Assembly (NCBI GenBank): GCA_910589125.1 | Contig: CAJURX010000004.1 | Span: 1-64,000, forward strand | Reading direction: 5' to 3' | Length of the DNA stretch: 64,000 nt | Source of the DNA: an uncultured Eggerthellaceae bacterium | GTDB lineage: Bacteria > Actinomycetota > Coriobacteriia > Coriobacteriales > Eggerthellaceae | Part shown: positions 41,222 to 49,527 of the stretch, piece by piece | Numbering within the stretch: the stretch's first letter is position 1 | Layout of the letters: the number at the start of each line of letters is the position of its first letter | Program-made: the position numbers and the translations under genes | Notes under the pieces: generated by a model | What the model was told of the DNA's origin: nothing | The model's database searches: none | The model's input: the letters and a program-made list of their open reading frames with translations, nothing else

Positions 41222-41238
41222 GCGCACACGAAGTGCGC
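41222..41238. repeat. Small hairpin repeat GCGCAC-ACGAA-GTGCGC
   Basis: Six-bp stem with an ACGAA loop between luxR and the serA-like gene. A near copy, CGCAC-ATGAA-GTGCG followed by CCTG, lies at 22716-22730 after the LysR gene. Both are intergenic and precede similar CCT bases. Confidence 0.4.
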
Positions 41239-41284
41239 CTTACGAAGCTCCCATCATGCGAGGATCGCACCGACTGGTTGGTCC

Positions 41285-41311
41285 GTAGGGGCGCAGCTCA
41301 GTGCGCCCCGC
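41285..41311. repeat. GTAGGGGCGCAG-family intergenic hairpin repeat, copy 1
   Basis: GTA followed by GGGGCGCA-GCTCAG-TGCGCCCC (stem 8 bp, 41288-41309). It shares the layout GTAGGGRCGCAG...CTGCGYCC with copies at 41355, 49318, 49485, 54494 and 54552; all are intergenic. Confidence 0.6.
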
Positions 41312-41354
41312 TATCGCACCCAAAGGATGCCCCATCGCACAGACTCAGCCCCTT

Positions 41355-41380
41355 GTAGGGACGCAGGCGGCCTGCGCCCG
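41355..41380. repeat. GTAGGGGCGCAG-family intergenic hairpin repeat, copy 2
   Basis: GTAGGGACGCAGG-CGG-CCTGCGCCC; stem with one bulged A. It lies 70 bases from copy 1, between the converging luxR and serA-like genes. Confidence 0.6.
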
Positions 41381-41400
41381 CCTGATCGATCAGTGCCGCG

Positions 41401-42318
41401 CTACAGGTTGACGCAGTGGTTCTTGGTGCCGTCAGCCAGGTAATCCATGACCTCGTTGACCGCCATGATGGCGCAGTTGTCCTCAGCCTCTGCGGTCGAT
41501 GCGCCCAGATGGGGAAGGACGATGGCACGCTCCATCTTGACCACAGCCGGATTCGCGAAATCCGTCACGTAGCGGGAGACCTTCCCGCTCTCAAGAGCAG
41601 CCGCCATGGCCGCATCGTTCACCAGCGAATCACGGGAGAAGTTCAGGAACACCACGCCGTCCTTCATCTGCGCGATGGCTGCATCGTCGATCATGCCCTT
41701 CGTGGAATCCGTTGCCGGCACATGGATGGAGATGAAATCCGCATCCTCATACAGATCAGCCAGATCGGTGACGAACGTCATGTCCTTCGATATGTCAGCT
41801 GCGCGCGCAGCATCCATGAACGGATCATAGCCCACGACGGTCATCCCCAGCGCCTCAGCTGCCTGAACGACCAGCTTGCCGATCGCACCCAAGCCGATCA
41901 CACTGAGCGTCTTGCCAAGGATCTCCCCTCCAGCGAATGCCTTCTTCGCCTTCTCAGCGGATTTGCCCACATTCTCATCGTCTGCGTTGTCAGCGACCCA
42001 CTGGATGCCGCCCACGATGTCACGAGAGGCCAGCAGCATGCCTGCCAACACGAGCTCCTTCACAGCATTCGCATTGGCGCCAGGCGTGTTGAACACGGCA
42101 ACGCCTGCCTCGGCAAGCGCATCAAGCGGGATGTTGTTCACGCCCGCACCCGCGCGGGCCACGGCCTTCAGATTCGCCGGGATCTCCATGTCGTGCATGT
42201 TGGCAGACCTCACGAGGATGACATCAGCCTCTTCGACCGCATCCGTCAGCTCGTATTCGTCGGTCAGCAGTTCGAGGCCCTTGGAAGAGATGTTGTTCAG
42301 GCAATGCACTTTGTACAT
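41401..42318 (-). CDS. serA: D-3-phosphoglycerate dehydrogenase-type 2-hydroxyacid dehydrogenase (short form)
   Basis: 305 residues, cytoplasmic, without the C-terminal ACT domain of long SerA proteins. The NAD site is GLGAIGKLVVQAAEALGMTVVGYDP, and the catalytic Arg, Glu and His lie in LNFSRDSLVND, the region near 255-280, and VLPHLGASTAEAEDN. LVRSANMHDMEIP and GAGVNNIPLDALAEAGV are typical of the serine-pathway branch. It oxidises 3-phosphoglycerate in serine synthesis; other 2-hydroxyacids cannot be excluded. AAAGGAATCACC precedes the ATG at 42318. It lies 46 bases downstream of the sanA-like gene on the same strand. Confidence 0.85.
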   Translation of the reverse strand: MYKVHCLNNISSKGLELLTDEYELTDAVEEADVILVRSANMHDMEIPANLKAVARAGAGVNNIPLDALAEAGVAVFNTPGANANAVKELVLAGMLLASRDIVGGIQWVADNADDENVGKSAEKAKKAFAGGEILGKTLSVIGLGAIGKLVVQAAEALGMTVVGYDPFMDAARAADISKDMTFVTDLADLYEDADFISIHVPATDSTKGMIDDAAIAQMKDGVVFLNFSRDSLVNDAAMAAALESGKVSRYVTDFANPAVVKMERAIVLPHLGASTAEAEDNCAIMAVNEVMDYLADGTKNHCVNL

Positions 42319-42364
42319 GGTGATTCCTTTCGGACGTTTGCTTGCATGAATGATACCGCAGGTC

Positions 42365-43024
42365 TCACTGAGACGAAGGAGCAAGACCTCCCGGCGGGAT
42401 GCGCAGAAGCGTCTGGAGGAAGTCCTTATCGCGCGCGATCACCTCGCGCAAGCTGTATTGCACCTGATTGTCGTAGCTGCCCTTGTCAGCCGCAACGCCC
42501 TGTGCCTCCATCCCCAGCCCATGTGCGATGGCCAACGCCCGATAGAGATGGTATGCCTGCGTGACGATCAGGATGTCATCCATCCCATATTCATGCTTCG
42601 CCCGATAGACGGACGCATAGGTGTCGTACCCGGCGCCGTCCACGATGATGGCATCGGCAGGGACGCCCAAGGTGATGCAGTATTCCCGCATGGCGTCCGA
42701 TTCGTTGTAGTGCGCCTCTCCGTTGTCGCCGCTGACGATCACTGCATCAGCAGCACCAGCAAGGTAGAGGTCTGCCGCGACCTCTAGCCTATCGGCCAAT
42801 ATGTCAGATGGCGTGCCGTCCGCGAACACGGACGCACCTAGCACGAGCACAGCCTGCGCGTGCTCTCCGCTCTCTTCGATCTGAGCGATGGTGTGCACAT
42901 CATCGCGCGTGCTGGTCAGCACGTATGCCGTCACCGATCCAGAGAACACGGCGAACACTGCCACCAGACAGAGTGCGACCGTGACCAGCCTCCAGATGAT
43001 GCCATGCCGCTTGCGCTGCGCCAA
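42365..43024 (-). CDS. SanA/YdcF-family DUF218 membrane protein
   Basis: 219 residues. One N-terminal transmembrane segment (about 10-34), then a DUF218 domain: QAVLVLGASVFADGTPSDILADRLEVAADLYLAGAADAVIVSGDNGEAHYNESDAMREYC and DTYASVYRAKHEYGMDDILIVTQAYHLYRAL. SanA-type proteins affect envelope permeability and vancomycin resistance in enterobacteria; their enzymology is unknown. The start is a TTG at 43024 that abuts the leuS stop (TAGTTG), so translation is likely coupled to leuS. No other in-frame start exists before the membrane segment. Confidence 0.85.
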   Translation of the reverse strand: MAQRKRHGIIWRLVTVALCLVAVFAVFSGSVTAYVLTSTRDDVHTIAQIEESGEHAQAVLVLGASVFADGTPSDILADRLEVAADLYLAGAADAVIVSGDNGEAHYNESDAMREYCITLGVPADAIIVDGAGYDTYASVYRAKHEYGMDDILIVTQAYHLYRALAIAHGLGMEAQGVAADKGSYDNQVQYSLREVIARDKDFLQTLLRIPPGGLAPSSQ

Positions 43025-45586
43025 CTACTTGACCACCAGATTCACGAGGCGCTTGGGAACCACGACCTCCTTGATGATGGTCTTTCCCTCGAGCGCCTGA
43101 GAGACAGCTTCGCGTGCGGTGGACAAGATATCTGCTTCGGCTGCATCGGCTGCAACGGTGATGCGCGTCTTCACCTTGCCATTCAGCTGGACGGCAAGCT
43201 CCACCTCATCAGCAGCAGCAAGCTCAGGATCGAACGTGGGCCACGGCTGCTCGTGGATGGATGTCCCCTCGTGCCCGAGCGCCGTCTGCCAGAGCTCCTC
43301 AGCGAAATGCGGTGCGATGGGAGCCATGAGCTTGACGATGACCTCAGCCACATCCTGGCAGAGCGGACCACCTGTCTCGCACGCCATGCGATGCTCGGCC
43401 GGCCTGAGGCGCAGGAACGACCCCGTAGCATTCACCAGCTCCATGATGGCAGCGAGCGCAGTATTGAAGTTGTTGCGCTCGATATCCTCGGTCACCTTCC
43501 CCACCACGCGATGGCGCTCCCGCTTCATCTGCATCGCCAGCTTGTGCGCGTTCGATGCGTCCGCCTCGGGATCGAACAAGGTCTCATCCCCGGCCTGACC
43601 CACCAGGTCGAACACGATGCGCCACACGCGATTGAGGAACTTGGACATGCCAGCAAGGCCATCCTCATTCCAGAGCTTCTCCTTATCAGGGGGTCCCATG
43701 AAGAGCATGGCGGCACGCACGGAATCGGCACCATAGGCCTTGATCATCTCCTCAGGGGAGACCACGTTGCCCTTCGACTTGCTCATGACCTCGCCATTCG
43801 CATCCAGCACCATGCCCTGGCAGAGCAGGTTGGTGAATGGCTCGTCGAAGTCGAGCATGCCGATGTCCCGCAGCACCTTCGTGAAGAAGCGACTGTAGAG
43901 CAGGTGCAGGATGGCGTGCTCGATGCCCCCGATATACTGGTCGACGGGCATCCATGCGTTCGCGATCTTCGGATCGAACGGCGCATGCTCGTTGTGGGGA
44001 TCGGTATAGCGCATGTAATACCAGCTTGAGCACGTGAACGTATCCATGGTGTCCGTCTCGCGCTTCGCTGGACCGCCGCAAACGGGGCACGTGCAGCGCA
44101 CGAAGCCCTCATGCGTGGCAAGCGTCTCCCCCGCCGCCAGGTCGATATCCTCTGGCAGGCGCACGGGCAGATCCTCTTCGGGGACCGGCACCACGCCACA
44201 GGCCGGACAATGGATGGCCGGGATGGGGTTGCCCCAGTAGCGTTGGCGGCTGATGAGCCAATCACGCAGGCGGAACTCCACCGTGCGCGCACCGCGCCCG
44301 GCTTCCTCCAGCATCTTGACGATGGCTGCCTCACCCTCAGAACCCTTGCCGCCACGCATGCCGGTGAAGTCGCCAGACTGCACCAAGATGCCCTCAGCGG
44401 CGAACGCCTCCGGCCAATCCACGCTGGTCACCGCACGGCCGCGCTCATCCTTGAGCTGTTCGTACTGCGGGTCGTCCTCAGGAAGGATGATGGGGATGAT
44501 GGGCAGGTCATACTTGCGAGCGAATTCGAAATCGCGCTGATCGCCACAGGGAACCGCCATGACCGCGCCTGTGCCGTAATCCGCCACCACGTAATCCGCC
44601 ACCCAGATGGGCACCTGTTCGCCATTCACTGGATTGAGGACGTAGCGCCCTGTGAATTGTCCGTGCTTCTCATGGTCGCCCTGAGCACGTTCGACAGCGC
44701 TCACCTTCTTCGACGCCTCGACCAGATCCATGACGGGCCCTTCATATTCCGTGCCCGCCACCAGATCAGCCACGCCAGCATATTCCGGCGCCAGCACGAA
44801 GAACGAGCAGCCGAATAGGGTGTCCGCACGCGTGGTGAACACGCGGATCATCTCCCCGGTGGGTTCGCCATCAAGGCCGACCAGCTCGAAGTCAACATTC
44901 GCGCCCTCGGAGCGACCGATCCAGTTCGCCTGCTGCTGCTTCACGCGCTCGGGCCACCCCGGCAGCTTGTCCAGATCGTCCAGCAGCTCCTGCGCGTATT
45001 CGGTGATCTTGAGGTACCACTGCGTGAGATCGCGACGCTCCACTTCGCTGTCGCAACGCCAGCAGCGGCCTTGGATGACCTGCTCGTTCGCCAGCACCGT
45101 TCCGCAATCAGGACACCAGTTGACGGGGTTGTTCTTGCGCTCGACCAGACCGCGCTCCCAGAACTTCAAGAAGATCCACTGGCCCCAGCGGTAGTATTCC
45201 GGATCGCATGCGCTGATGGTGCGATCCCAGTCGTAGCTGAAGCCCATGCGCTTGAAGCTCTCGCGCTGCGTGTCGATGTTGTCATACGTCCACTTCGCCG
45301 GATGCGAATGGTGCTTGATGGCAGCATTCTCAGCCGGAAGGCCGAATGCGTCCCAGCCCATGGGATGCAGCACGTTGAACCCGCGCATGCGCGAATAGCG
45401 CGCCACGACATCCCCGTAGGTGTAGTTGCTCACGTGCCCCATATGGATGTCACCCGAAGGATACGGCAGCATCTCCAGCACGTACTTCTTCGGTCTGTCA
45501 GAGCTATCATCTACCGCGTTCAGCCCGGTCTCTTCCCACTGCAGCTGAATGCGCGGCTCTATCTCATGCGGGTTGTACTCTTTCAT
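43025..45586 (-). CDS. leuS: Leucyl-tRNA synthetase
   Basis: 853 residues, typical bacterial length. Class I signatures: HMGH (HIGH) in YPSGDIHMGHVSNYTYGD and VMSKSKGN (KMSKS). A Zn-binding-like domain with CPDCGTV...CWRCDSEV is present, and the CP1 editing domain lies between residues 220 and 420. The C-terminal anticodon-binding part follows. It charges tRNA-Leu and edits noncognate products. AAGGAAGCCGT precedes the ATG at 45586. First gene of the operon with the sanA-like and probably serA-like genes. Confidence 0.97.
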   Translation of the reverse strand: MKEYNPHEIEPRIQLQWEETGLNAVDDSSDRPKKYVLEMLPYPSGDIHMGHVSNYTYGDVVARYSRMRGFNVLHPMGWDAFGLPAENAAIKHHSHPAKWTYDNIDTQRESFKRMGFSYDWDRTISACDPEYYRWGQWIFLKFWERGLVERKNNPVNWCPDCGTVLANEQVIQGRCWRCDSEVERRDLTQWYLKITEYAQELLDDLDKLPGWPERVKQQQANWIGRSEGANVDFELVGLDGEPTGEMIRVFTTRADTLFGCSFFVLAPEYAGVADLVAGTEYEGPVMDLVEASKKVSAVERAQGDHEKHGQFTGRYVLNPVNGEQVPIWVADYVVADYGTGAVMAVPCGDQRDFEFARKYDLPIIPIILPEDDPQYEQLKDERGRAVTSVDWPEAFAAEGILVQSGDFTGMRGGKGSEGEAAIVKMLEEAGRGARTVEFRLRDWLISRQRYWGNPIPAIHCPACGVVPVPEEDLPVRLPEDIDLAAGETLATHEGFVRCTCPVCGGPAKRETDTMDTFTCSSWYYMRYTDPHNEHAPFDPKIANAWMPVDQYIGGIEHAILHLLYSRFFTKVLRDIGMLDFDEPFTNLLCQGMVLDANGEVMSKSKGNVVSPEEMIKAYGADSVRAAMLFMGPPDKEKLWNEDGLAGMSKFLNRVWRIVFDLVGQAGDETLFDPEADASNAHKLAMQMKRERHRVVGKVTEDIERNNFNTALAAIMELVNATGSFLRLRPAEHRMACETGGPLCQDVAEVIVKLMAPIAPHFAEELWQTALGHEGTSIHEQPWPTFDPELAAADEVELAVQLNGKVKTRITVAADAAEADILSTAREAVSQALEGKTIIKEVVVPKRLVNLVVK

Positions 45587-45620
45587 ACGGCTTCCTTGGA
45601 TCAGGGGAAATGTGCAGCCC

Positions 45621-45626
45621 ATTATA
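45621..45626 (-). promoter_or_regulatory. -10 box of leuS promoter
   Basis: A perfect TATAAT on the minus strand 35-40 bases before the leuS ATG. The -35 position is not close to consensus. The short leader leaves no room for a T-box. Confidence 0.45.
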
Positions 45627-45720
45627 GCGATGATGCGCCCGCGAAGGCGGTGGTTCGTTGCGCATCACCGCGGCTCCATGACCACATGGACTGCAACGTG
45701 AGCAACGTGGAGCTATGTCA

Positions 45721-46863
45721 TCAAGCCCTCTCTATGCGCGTGACGGTCTCATAGTTGTGCTCGCCCACCATCACTCCGGTCACCAGGAAGCGCTTCTCGG
45801 ACACCGAAGGGCGCGTGCACGTGGAGAGCTGCACGATGTAGGCGGCTCCCGCTTCCAGCTCTTGGATGCTCCCTACATTCGCATCAGCATCCTCGGGGTT
45901 CACCACCAGATCCAGATAATGCTGGAGCACAGCCGGATCGCTGAGATCGCGGGTGTTCAAGATGTGGCTGTTGTCCGTCTCATAGGCGGACACCACCTTA
46001 TAGGTGAACATCTTGGTGGGCGTATAGATATAGAAGAGCGGATGCTCATCGAAGAACGCCTTGTCCTCGTAATCATGCAGCGTGCCGAAGGCCTCATCCG
46101 CCCGCTCATCATCCGGCTGGAACGTGTGCCCATAGACCACGGTCACGGGATCGGTGAAGTCCTTGCTGTTCTGGGATTGCGTATAGGGAGCCCCGACCGG
46201 ATCGTCTTCGCGATCGACGTTGTGATAGAGATAGTAGTTATCCGCCATGGGACTCTGCAAGATGGGCAGGTTCACCTGCGTACCTGGCACGTATATCCAT
46301 GCATAGATATCGGGATTCTGCTGGCGGAGCGCATCGAAGTCGATCGGGTTCTGCAAGCGCTCCTCATCCGTGCTCGGTGCTTGGCTCACATCCGAGACGC
46401 TCAGCGTCTCCGGCTCGATGAAGGTGCGGGATGCAGGCATGGCGAACGCCACTGCGCATGCGACCACCGCGATGACCGCCACGAGCGCAGCGATGGGCCA
46501 CCGACGCCGCTTCCGAACCGATCGAGGCGTCCGTGGGCTCTCGCCCCCATCATGCACAGCTTCGCGCTTCCGACCTGTTCGCTTTCGCGGATCGCCCGCT
46601 TCCTGCTTCTCAGAGGTGCGTGCGCCCTCATCTCGCTTTGCGCTAACAGATGCGCGCGGCACCTCGGACGCATCTGCCGCCTTGGATCCTCCTTGCCTTT
46701 CAGACGCATCCTTAGCTACCTGCTCCCCTTCGGACGGTCGCGCTGCTCTGCTCTTCGCTTCCCTGACCGTAGGCGTCTCCTTCGCCGCACGCCTCTCCTT
46801 GGCTCGACCGGACGACCCCTCGTTCGCCCCCTCTGCCGTGCGCTCCTTATGCTCTTCAGCCAT
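45721..46863 (-). CDS. srtB: Class B sortase with long charged N-terminal tail
   Basis: 380 residues. The first 115 are hydrophilic and very charged (Lys, Arg, Glu, Ala) and would lie in the cytoplasm. A transmembrane segment follows (about 118-140), then the sortase domain with His246 in VVYGHTF, Cys349 in LSTCTR and Arg351. Insertions before the His match class B. Sortases cleave surface proteins at an LPXTG-like motif and attach them to peptidoglycan. The neighbour at 47012-48433 ends with SPKTG, the motif of Clostridioides difficile SrtB substrates. GAAGAGG precedes the ATG at 46863. A terminator separates it from the substrate gene, so it has its own promoter or relies on read-through. 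Confidence 0.92.
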   Translation of the reverse strand: MAEEHKERTAEGANEGSSGRAKERRAAKETPTVREAKSRAARPSEGEQVAKDASERQGGSKAADASEVPRASVSAKRDEGARTSEKQEAGDPRKRTGRKREAVHDGGESPRTPRSVRKRRRWPIAALVAVIAVVACAVAFAMPASRTFIEPETLSVSDVSQAPSTDEERLQNPIDFDALRQQNPDIYAWIYVPGTQVNLPILQSPMADNYYLYHNVDREDDPVGAPYTQSQNSKDFTDPVTVVYGHTFQPDDERADEAFGTLHDYEDKAFFDEHPLFYIYTPTKMFTYKVVSAYETDNSHILNTRDLSDPAVLQHYLDLVVNPEDADANVGSIQELEAGAAYIVQLSTCTRPSVSEKRFLVTGVMVGEHNYETVTRIERA

Positions 46864-46926
46864 CGAGTCCTCTTCCCTACGTGATATCTTGCTGATGTGG
46901 TGGCGCTGCAACGCGCCCGGACGTGA

Positions 46927-46954
46927 GAAAGGAGCGGTTGCGCCCGCTCCTTTC
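46927..46954 (-). terminator. Rho-independent terminator between the surface-protein gene and srtB
   Basis: GAAAGGAGCGG (46927-46937) and CCGCTCCTTTC (46944-46954) form a perfect 11-bp stem with a six-base loop. It follows the stop of the surface-protein gene by about 58 bases. Confidence 0.75.
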
Positions 46955-47011
46955 CCTGGGTATAGCGTATGTTCGCTTTGGTTGTATATTCGCGCTGGTA
47001 CCCGCTGGTGC

Positions 47012-48433
47012 TTAAGCGAAGATGCCCGTCTTCGGGGAGGTTGCGCCCTTGTCGGAGGCCGCAGCGCCACCCTTCGTCGCGTCGTTGTCAGCGTCGGCAT
47101 CCGCACCCGGAACGCCCGTGTCAGTGCCCGGGGTGTCCGGGATGATGGGCTGATCCGGATCGACCGGCTGATCGGGGATCACCGGGATGTCCGGGTCGCT
47201 CGGATCGGTCGGAGCCTGACCTGCGGGAGCCACTGCCAGGGTGTAGATCGTGCTCGGCGCGATGCCCTCAACGGTGATGTTGCCATTGGCATCAGAGACC
47301 AGGTCACGGTACTTGCCCACGGTCTTGCCGTCGATCACTTCGTCCCAGAACACGCGCACGGTGCGATTGGCTGCGCCCACGTTCGCGCTGATCTTGGCGT
47401 TCGTGATGTCATCTGCGTCAGCAGCAGACGTGACGGTGAGATTGATGACCTTGGCGTAATCGAACGGAGCATTGTGCTGAGAAGCCGTATATGCCGGGCT
47501 CGCAGCAGCGTCGCCCTCCGTTGCGCCGATGGCAAGGTTGCCAGCATTGCCTGCCTCGGTCGCCTGATGGATGTCAGCGCTGGCCGATGCAGACCAGTTG
47601 AGGCCACCATTGCCCAGCATGGCTTGCGTGGTGCCTGTGGTGTACACCAGCTCGTAACCATTCTCAGCGTCGCCGCCGTTGCTCTTGTTGGTGGTCGCAC
47701 CAGCAGTAGCGATGCTCTTGTCGCTGTTCGCGAGCACGAAGGTGATCTCGGCAGAGCTACCGTCCAGCTCGAGCGTGTACTTGCCGCCGTTAAGGGTCAG
47801 CTTCTCCACCTTGTTGATGGTCTGACCACCCTTCACGACCGTATAGTACACATAGCACTCAACGGATTCTGCATTCGCATCCGGTGCATACACCACGGTG
47901 ACAGTGGTGTCGTCACCCTGCTCGACCGCGTTCACCTTGAAGGTGTTAGCTGAGATGTAGTTATCAGGGTTGGAGATGAGCTCAGCAGCGGCAGCCTTGT
48001 CGGCCTCGGAGCCATCCACCTTGGTGGGGTCGTTCTTGATCGCTTCGAATGCCTCAGAAGGAGCGGTGACCTGCTCGATGATCGGTCCATTCTCCTCGAT
48101 CGCAGCGTCAAGCTCTTCTTGGGTCGTGATCTCGTCGCTCACGTCGTATTCGACGGTGACCTCAAGATCGTCCGTGACAGGCGTATCCGGATCAGCGGAC
48201 GGCTGAACGGACAGACCGCTGTCGTCAGGGTTGATCGTCGTGGTCGCCGTGTTGGTGGCGTCATCGAAGACGGTATTGGAAGCCGCCTCGTCAGCCACGG
48301 CTTGCGCCAGTGCCTGCTGATCGGTCACCGGCTCCTGCTCACCCGTGCCGAATGCGAGCGCCGGCATGGAAAGGGCCAGTGTGAGCGCACAAGCGCCAGC
48401 AACCGCCCTCTTTCCAAGACTGCTGTTCTTCAT
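47012..48433 (-). CDS. Secreted surface protein ending in an SPKTG sortase motif
   Basis: 473 residues. A Sec signal peptide (MKNSSLGKRAVAGACALTLALSMPALA) is followed by an acidic, Ala/Asp/Thr-rich protein with strand-rich modules (for example TTVTVVYAPDANAESVECYVYYTVVKGG and NLTVTSAADADDITNAKISANVG) and a Pro/Asp-rich spacer (DPDIPVIPDQPVDPDQPIIPDTPG). The C-terminus reads SDKGATSPKTG and stops three residues later (IFA), so the hydrophobic helix and basic tail of a normal sorting signal are missing. Neither alternative frame restores a helix. AGAAAGGAAAGC precedes the ATG. Its neighbour is a class B sortase, and the promoter contains a ten-G tract. Function unknown, probably surface adhesion or envelope structure. 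Confidence 0.88.
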   Translation of the reverse strand: MKNSSLGKRAVAGACALTLALSMPALAFGTGEQEPVTDQQALAQAVADEAASNTVFDDATNTATTTINPDDSGLSVQPSADPDTPVTDDLEVTVEYDVSDEITTQEELDAAIEENGPIIEQVTAPSEAFEAIKNDPTKVDGSEADKAAAAELISNPDNYISANTFKVNAVEQGDDTTVTVVYAPDANAESVECYVYYTVVKGGQTINKVEKLTLNGGKYTLELDGSSAEITFVLANSDKSIATAGATTNKSNGGDAENGYELVYTTGTTQAMLGNGGLNWSASASADIHQATEAGNAGNLAIGATEGDAAASPAYTASQHNAPFDYAKVINLTVTSAADADDITNAKISANVGAANRTVRVFWDEVIDGKTVGKYRDLVSDANGNITVEGIAPSTIYTLAVAPAGQAPTDPSDPDIPVIPDQPVDPDQPIIPDTPGTDTGVPGADADADNDATKGGAAASDKGATSPKTGIFA

Positions 48434-48488
48434 AGCTTTCCTTTCTTCCAGTTCTACTGCAGTAAGACTGCGAACATACGAGGACCAC

Positions 48489-48513
48489 TTTATCGCGGAG
48501 GGGGGGGGGTCAA
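48489..48513 (-). promoter_or_regulatory. Poly-G tract inside the surface-protein promoter
   Basis: On the minus strand TTGACC (48513-48508) resembles a -35 box and GATAAA (48494-48489) a -10 box. A run of ten identical bases (48500-48509 as G on the plus strand) overlaps the edge of the -35 box and the spacer, which is now 13 bases, four shorter than optimal. Slippage in the tract would change the spacing and so the promoter strength, as in phase-variable genes. Confidence 0.5.
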
Positions 48514-48677
48514 GTTTTTTCGCACTTGCGTTTGCCAACGGTAGTAAATCATCGGTATACGGCAATTATTTGATTCTTCAAACTGTATGTGATATAGAGC
48601 CAGCAGCCTGCACATGGCAGAGCGTCACCAGTCCGGCCTATCCCGAATGCGCGCTCCATCAAACCCAACGCGCCCCG

Positions 48678-48683
48678 TATAAT
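48678..48683 (+). promoter_or_regulatory. -10 box of engB promoter
   Basis: A perfect TATAAT lies 35 bases before the engB ATG at 48718. No good -35 box is visible 17 bases upstream. Confidence 0.45.
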
Positions 48684-48717
48684 GCAAGGTCACAAGCACG
48701 CGACCTTCGGGGGATCG

Positions 48718-49302
48718 ATGAATTTCCACAAGGCTTCATTCAAAGCTGCATATGGCACGGAAGCGCAACTGCCCGAGAGCGTTCGCGCAGAGGTCTCCTT
48801 CGCAGGAAGGTCGAATGTCGGAAAGTCCTCCCTGCTGAACAGGTTGATGTACCGCAAGGGCTTGGCGAAGGTGTCCTCTACCCCAGGCAAGACCGCAACC
48901 GTGAACTTCTATGATGTGGACGGGGTAGACCTGGTCGATCTGCCGGGATACGGATATGCGAAGGTGTCCAAGTCAGAGCTCGATCGTTGGGCCGACCTCA
49001 TCGAAGGCTATTTCAATCAAGAGCGCCAGTTCGCCTTGATCGTGAGCCTCATCGACATCCGCCATGACCCCAGCCAGCTCGATCATGACATGGTCGATTT
49101 CCTTGCAGGCACGGGCTTTCCCTTCGCCATCGCACTCACGAAGGCAGACAAGCTCTCCAAGCAGAAGGCGAACACGCAAAGACAGCGCATCCTCAAGAAG
49201 CTGGACCTCCCACGTGACACCCCGGTCGTGCTGACCTCAGCCGAGAGCGGGACCGGCGTGGATGACCTGCGCAAGCTGATCACCCAGCACGTACAGCAGT
49301 GA
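48718..49302 (+). CDS. engB: Ribosome-biogenesis GTPase EngB (YihA/YsxC)
   Basis: 194 residues, the standard size. G motifs: G1 GRSNVGKSS, G2 region STPGKTATVNFY, G3 DLPGYGYA, G4 TKADK, G5 TSAESG. EngB helps large ribosomal subunit assembly and is essential in many bacteria. GGGGG precedes the ATG at 48718; a possible ATG at 48682 lies right at the -10 box and cannot be used from that promoter. Monocistronic, with repeats and guaB converging downstream. Confidence 0.95.
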   Translation: MNFHKASFKAAYGTEAQLPESVRAEVSFAGRSNVGKSSLLNRLMYRKGLAKVSSTPGKTATVNFYDVDGVDLVDLPGYGYAKVSKSELDRWADLIEGYFNQERQFALIVSLIDIRHDPSQLDHDMVDFLAGTGFPFAIALTKADKLSKQKANTQRQRILKKLDLPRDTPVVLTSAESGTGVDDLRKLITQHVQQ

Positions 49303-49317
49303 CCCGCTCGGCACGCA

Positions 49318-49350
49318 TAGGGGCGCAGCAAGCTGCGCCTGTTGATGCAT
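49318..49350. repeat. GTAGGGGCGCAG-family intergenic hairpin repeat, copy 3
   Basis: TAGGGGCGCAGC-AA-GCTGCGCC followed by TGTTGATGCAT. The stem is 8 bp (49322-49339). The tail GTTGATGC is shared with copy 4. It lies just after engB. Confidence 0.6.
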
Positions 49351-49452
49351 CCGGATTCCCCTCGATAGAGACGATCTTCGTAGCTACGCTGATGCCGAAG
49401 ACGAAGCGCATTCCTCGTAGAAACGCAGCAAGCTAGAAGCCCCCGAATGCAA

Positions 49453-49486
49453 ACAGGCAACCCGAATCCAGCAACGGGTTGCCTGT
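49453..49486 (-). terminator. Rho-independent terminator of guaB
   Basis: On the minus strand ACAGGCAACCCG and CGGGTTGCCTGT form a perfect 12-bp stem with a 10-base loop, followed by TTTGC. It lies about 40 bases after the guaB stop, overlapping the edge of repeat copy 4. Confidence 0.8.
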
Positions 49487-49518
49487 AGGGGCGCAGCTTA
49501 CCCGCGCCCCGTTGATGC
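49485..49518. repeat. GTAGGGGCGCAG-family intergenic hairpin repeat, copy 4
   Basis: GTAGGGGCGC, loop, GCGCCCCGTTGATGC; stem 49488-49494 / 49504-49510. It shares the GTTGATGC tail with copy 3 and lies between the guaB terminator and the guaB stop codon. Confidence 0.6.
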
Positions 49519-49527
49519 TATGAGATG

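Noticed and set aside
45587..45720. Possible T-box leader upstream of leuS
   Set aside because: The T-box core (AGGGTGG-ACCGCG) is absent and the -10 box leaves a leader of fewer than 40 bases.
46955..47011. A frameshift that could restore a membrane anchor after SPKTG
   Set aside because: Both other frames were read past the stop codon; neither encodes a hydrophobic helix with a basic tail.
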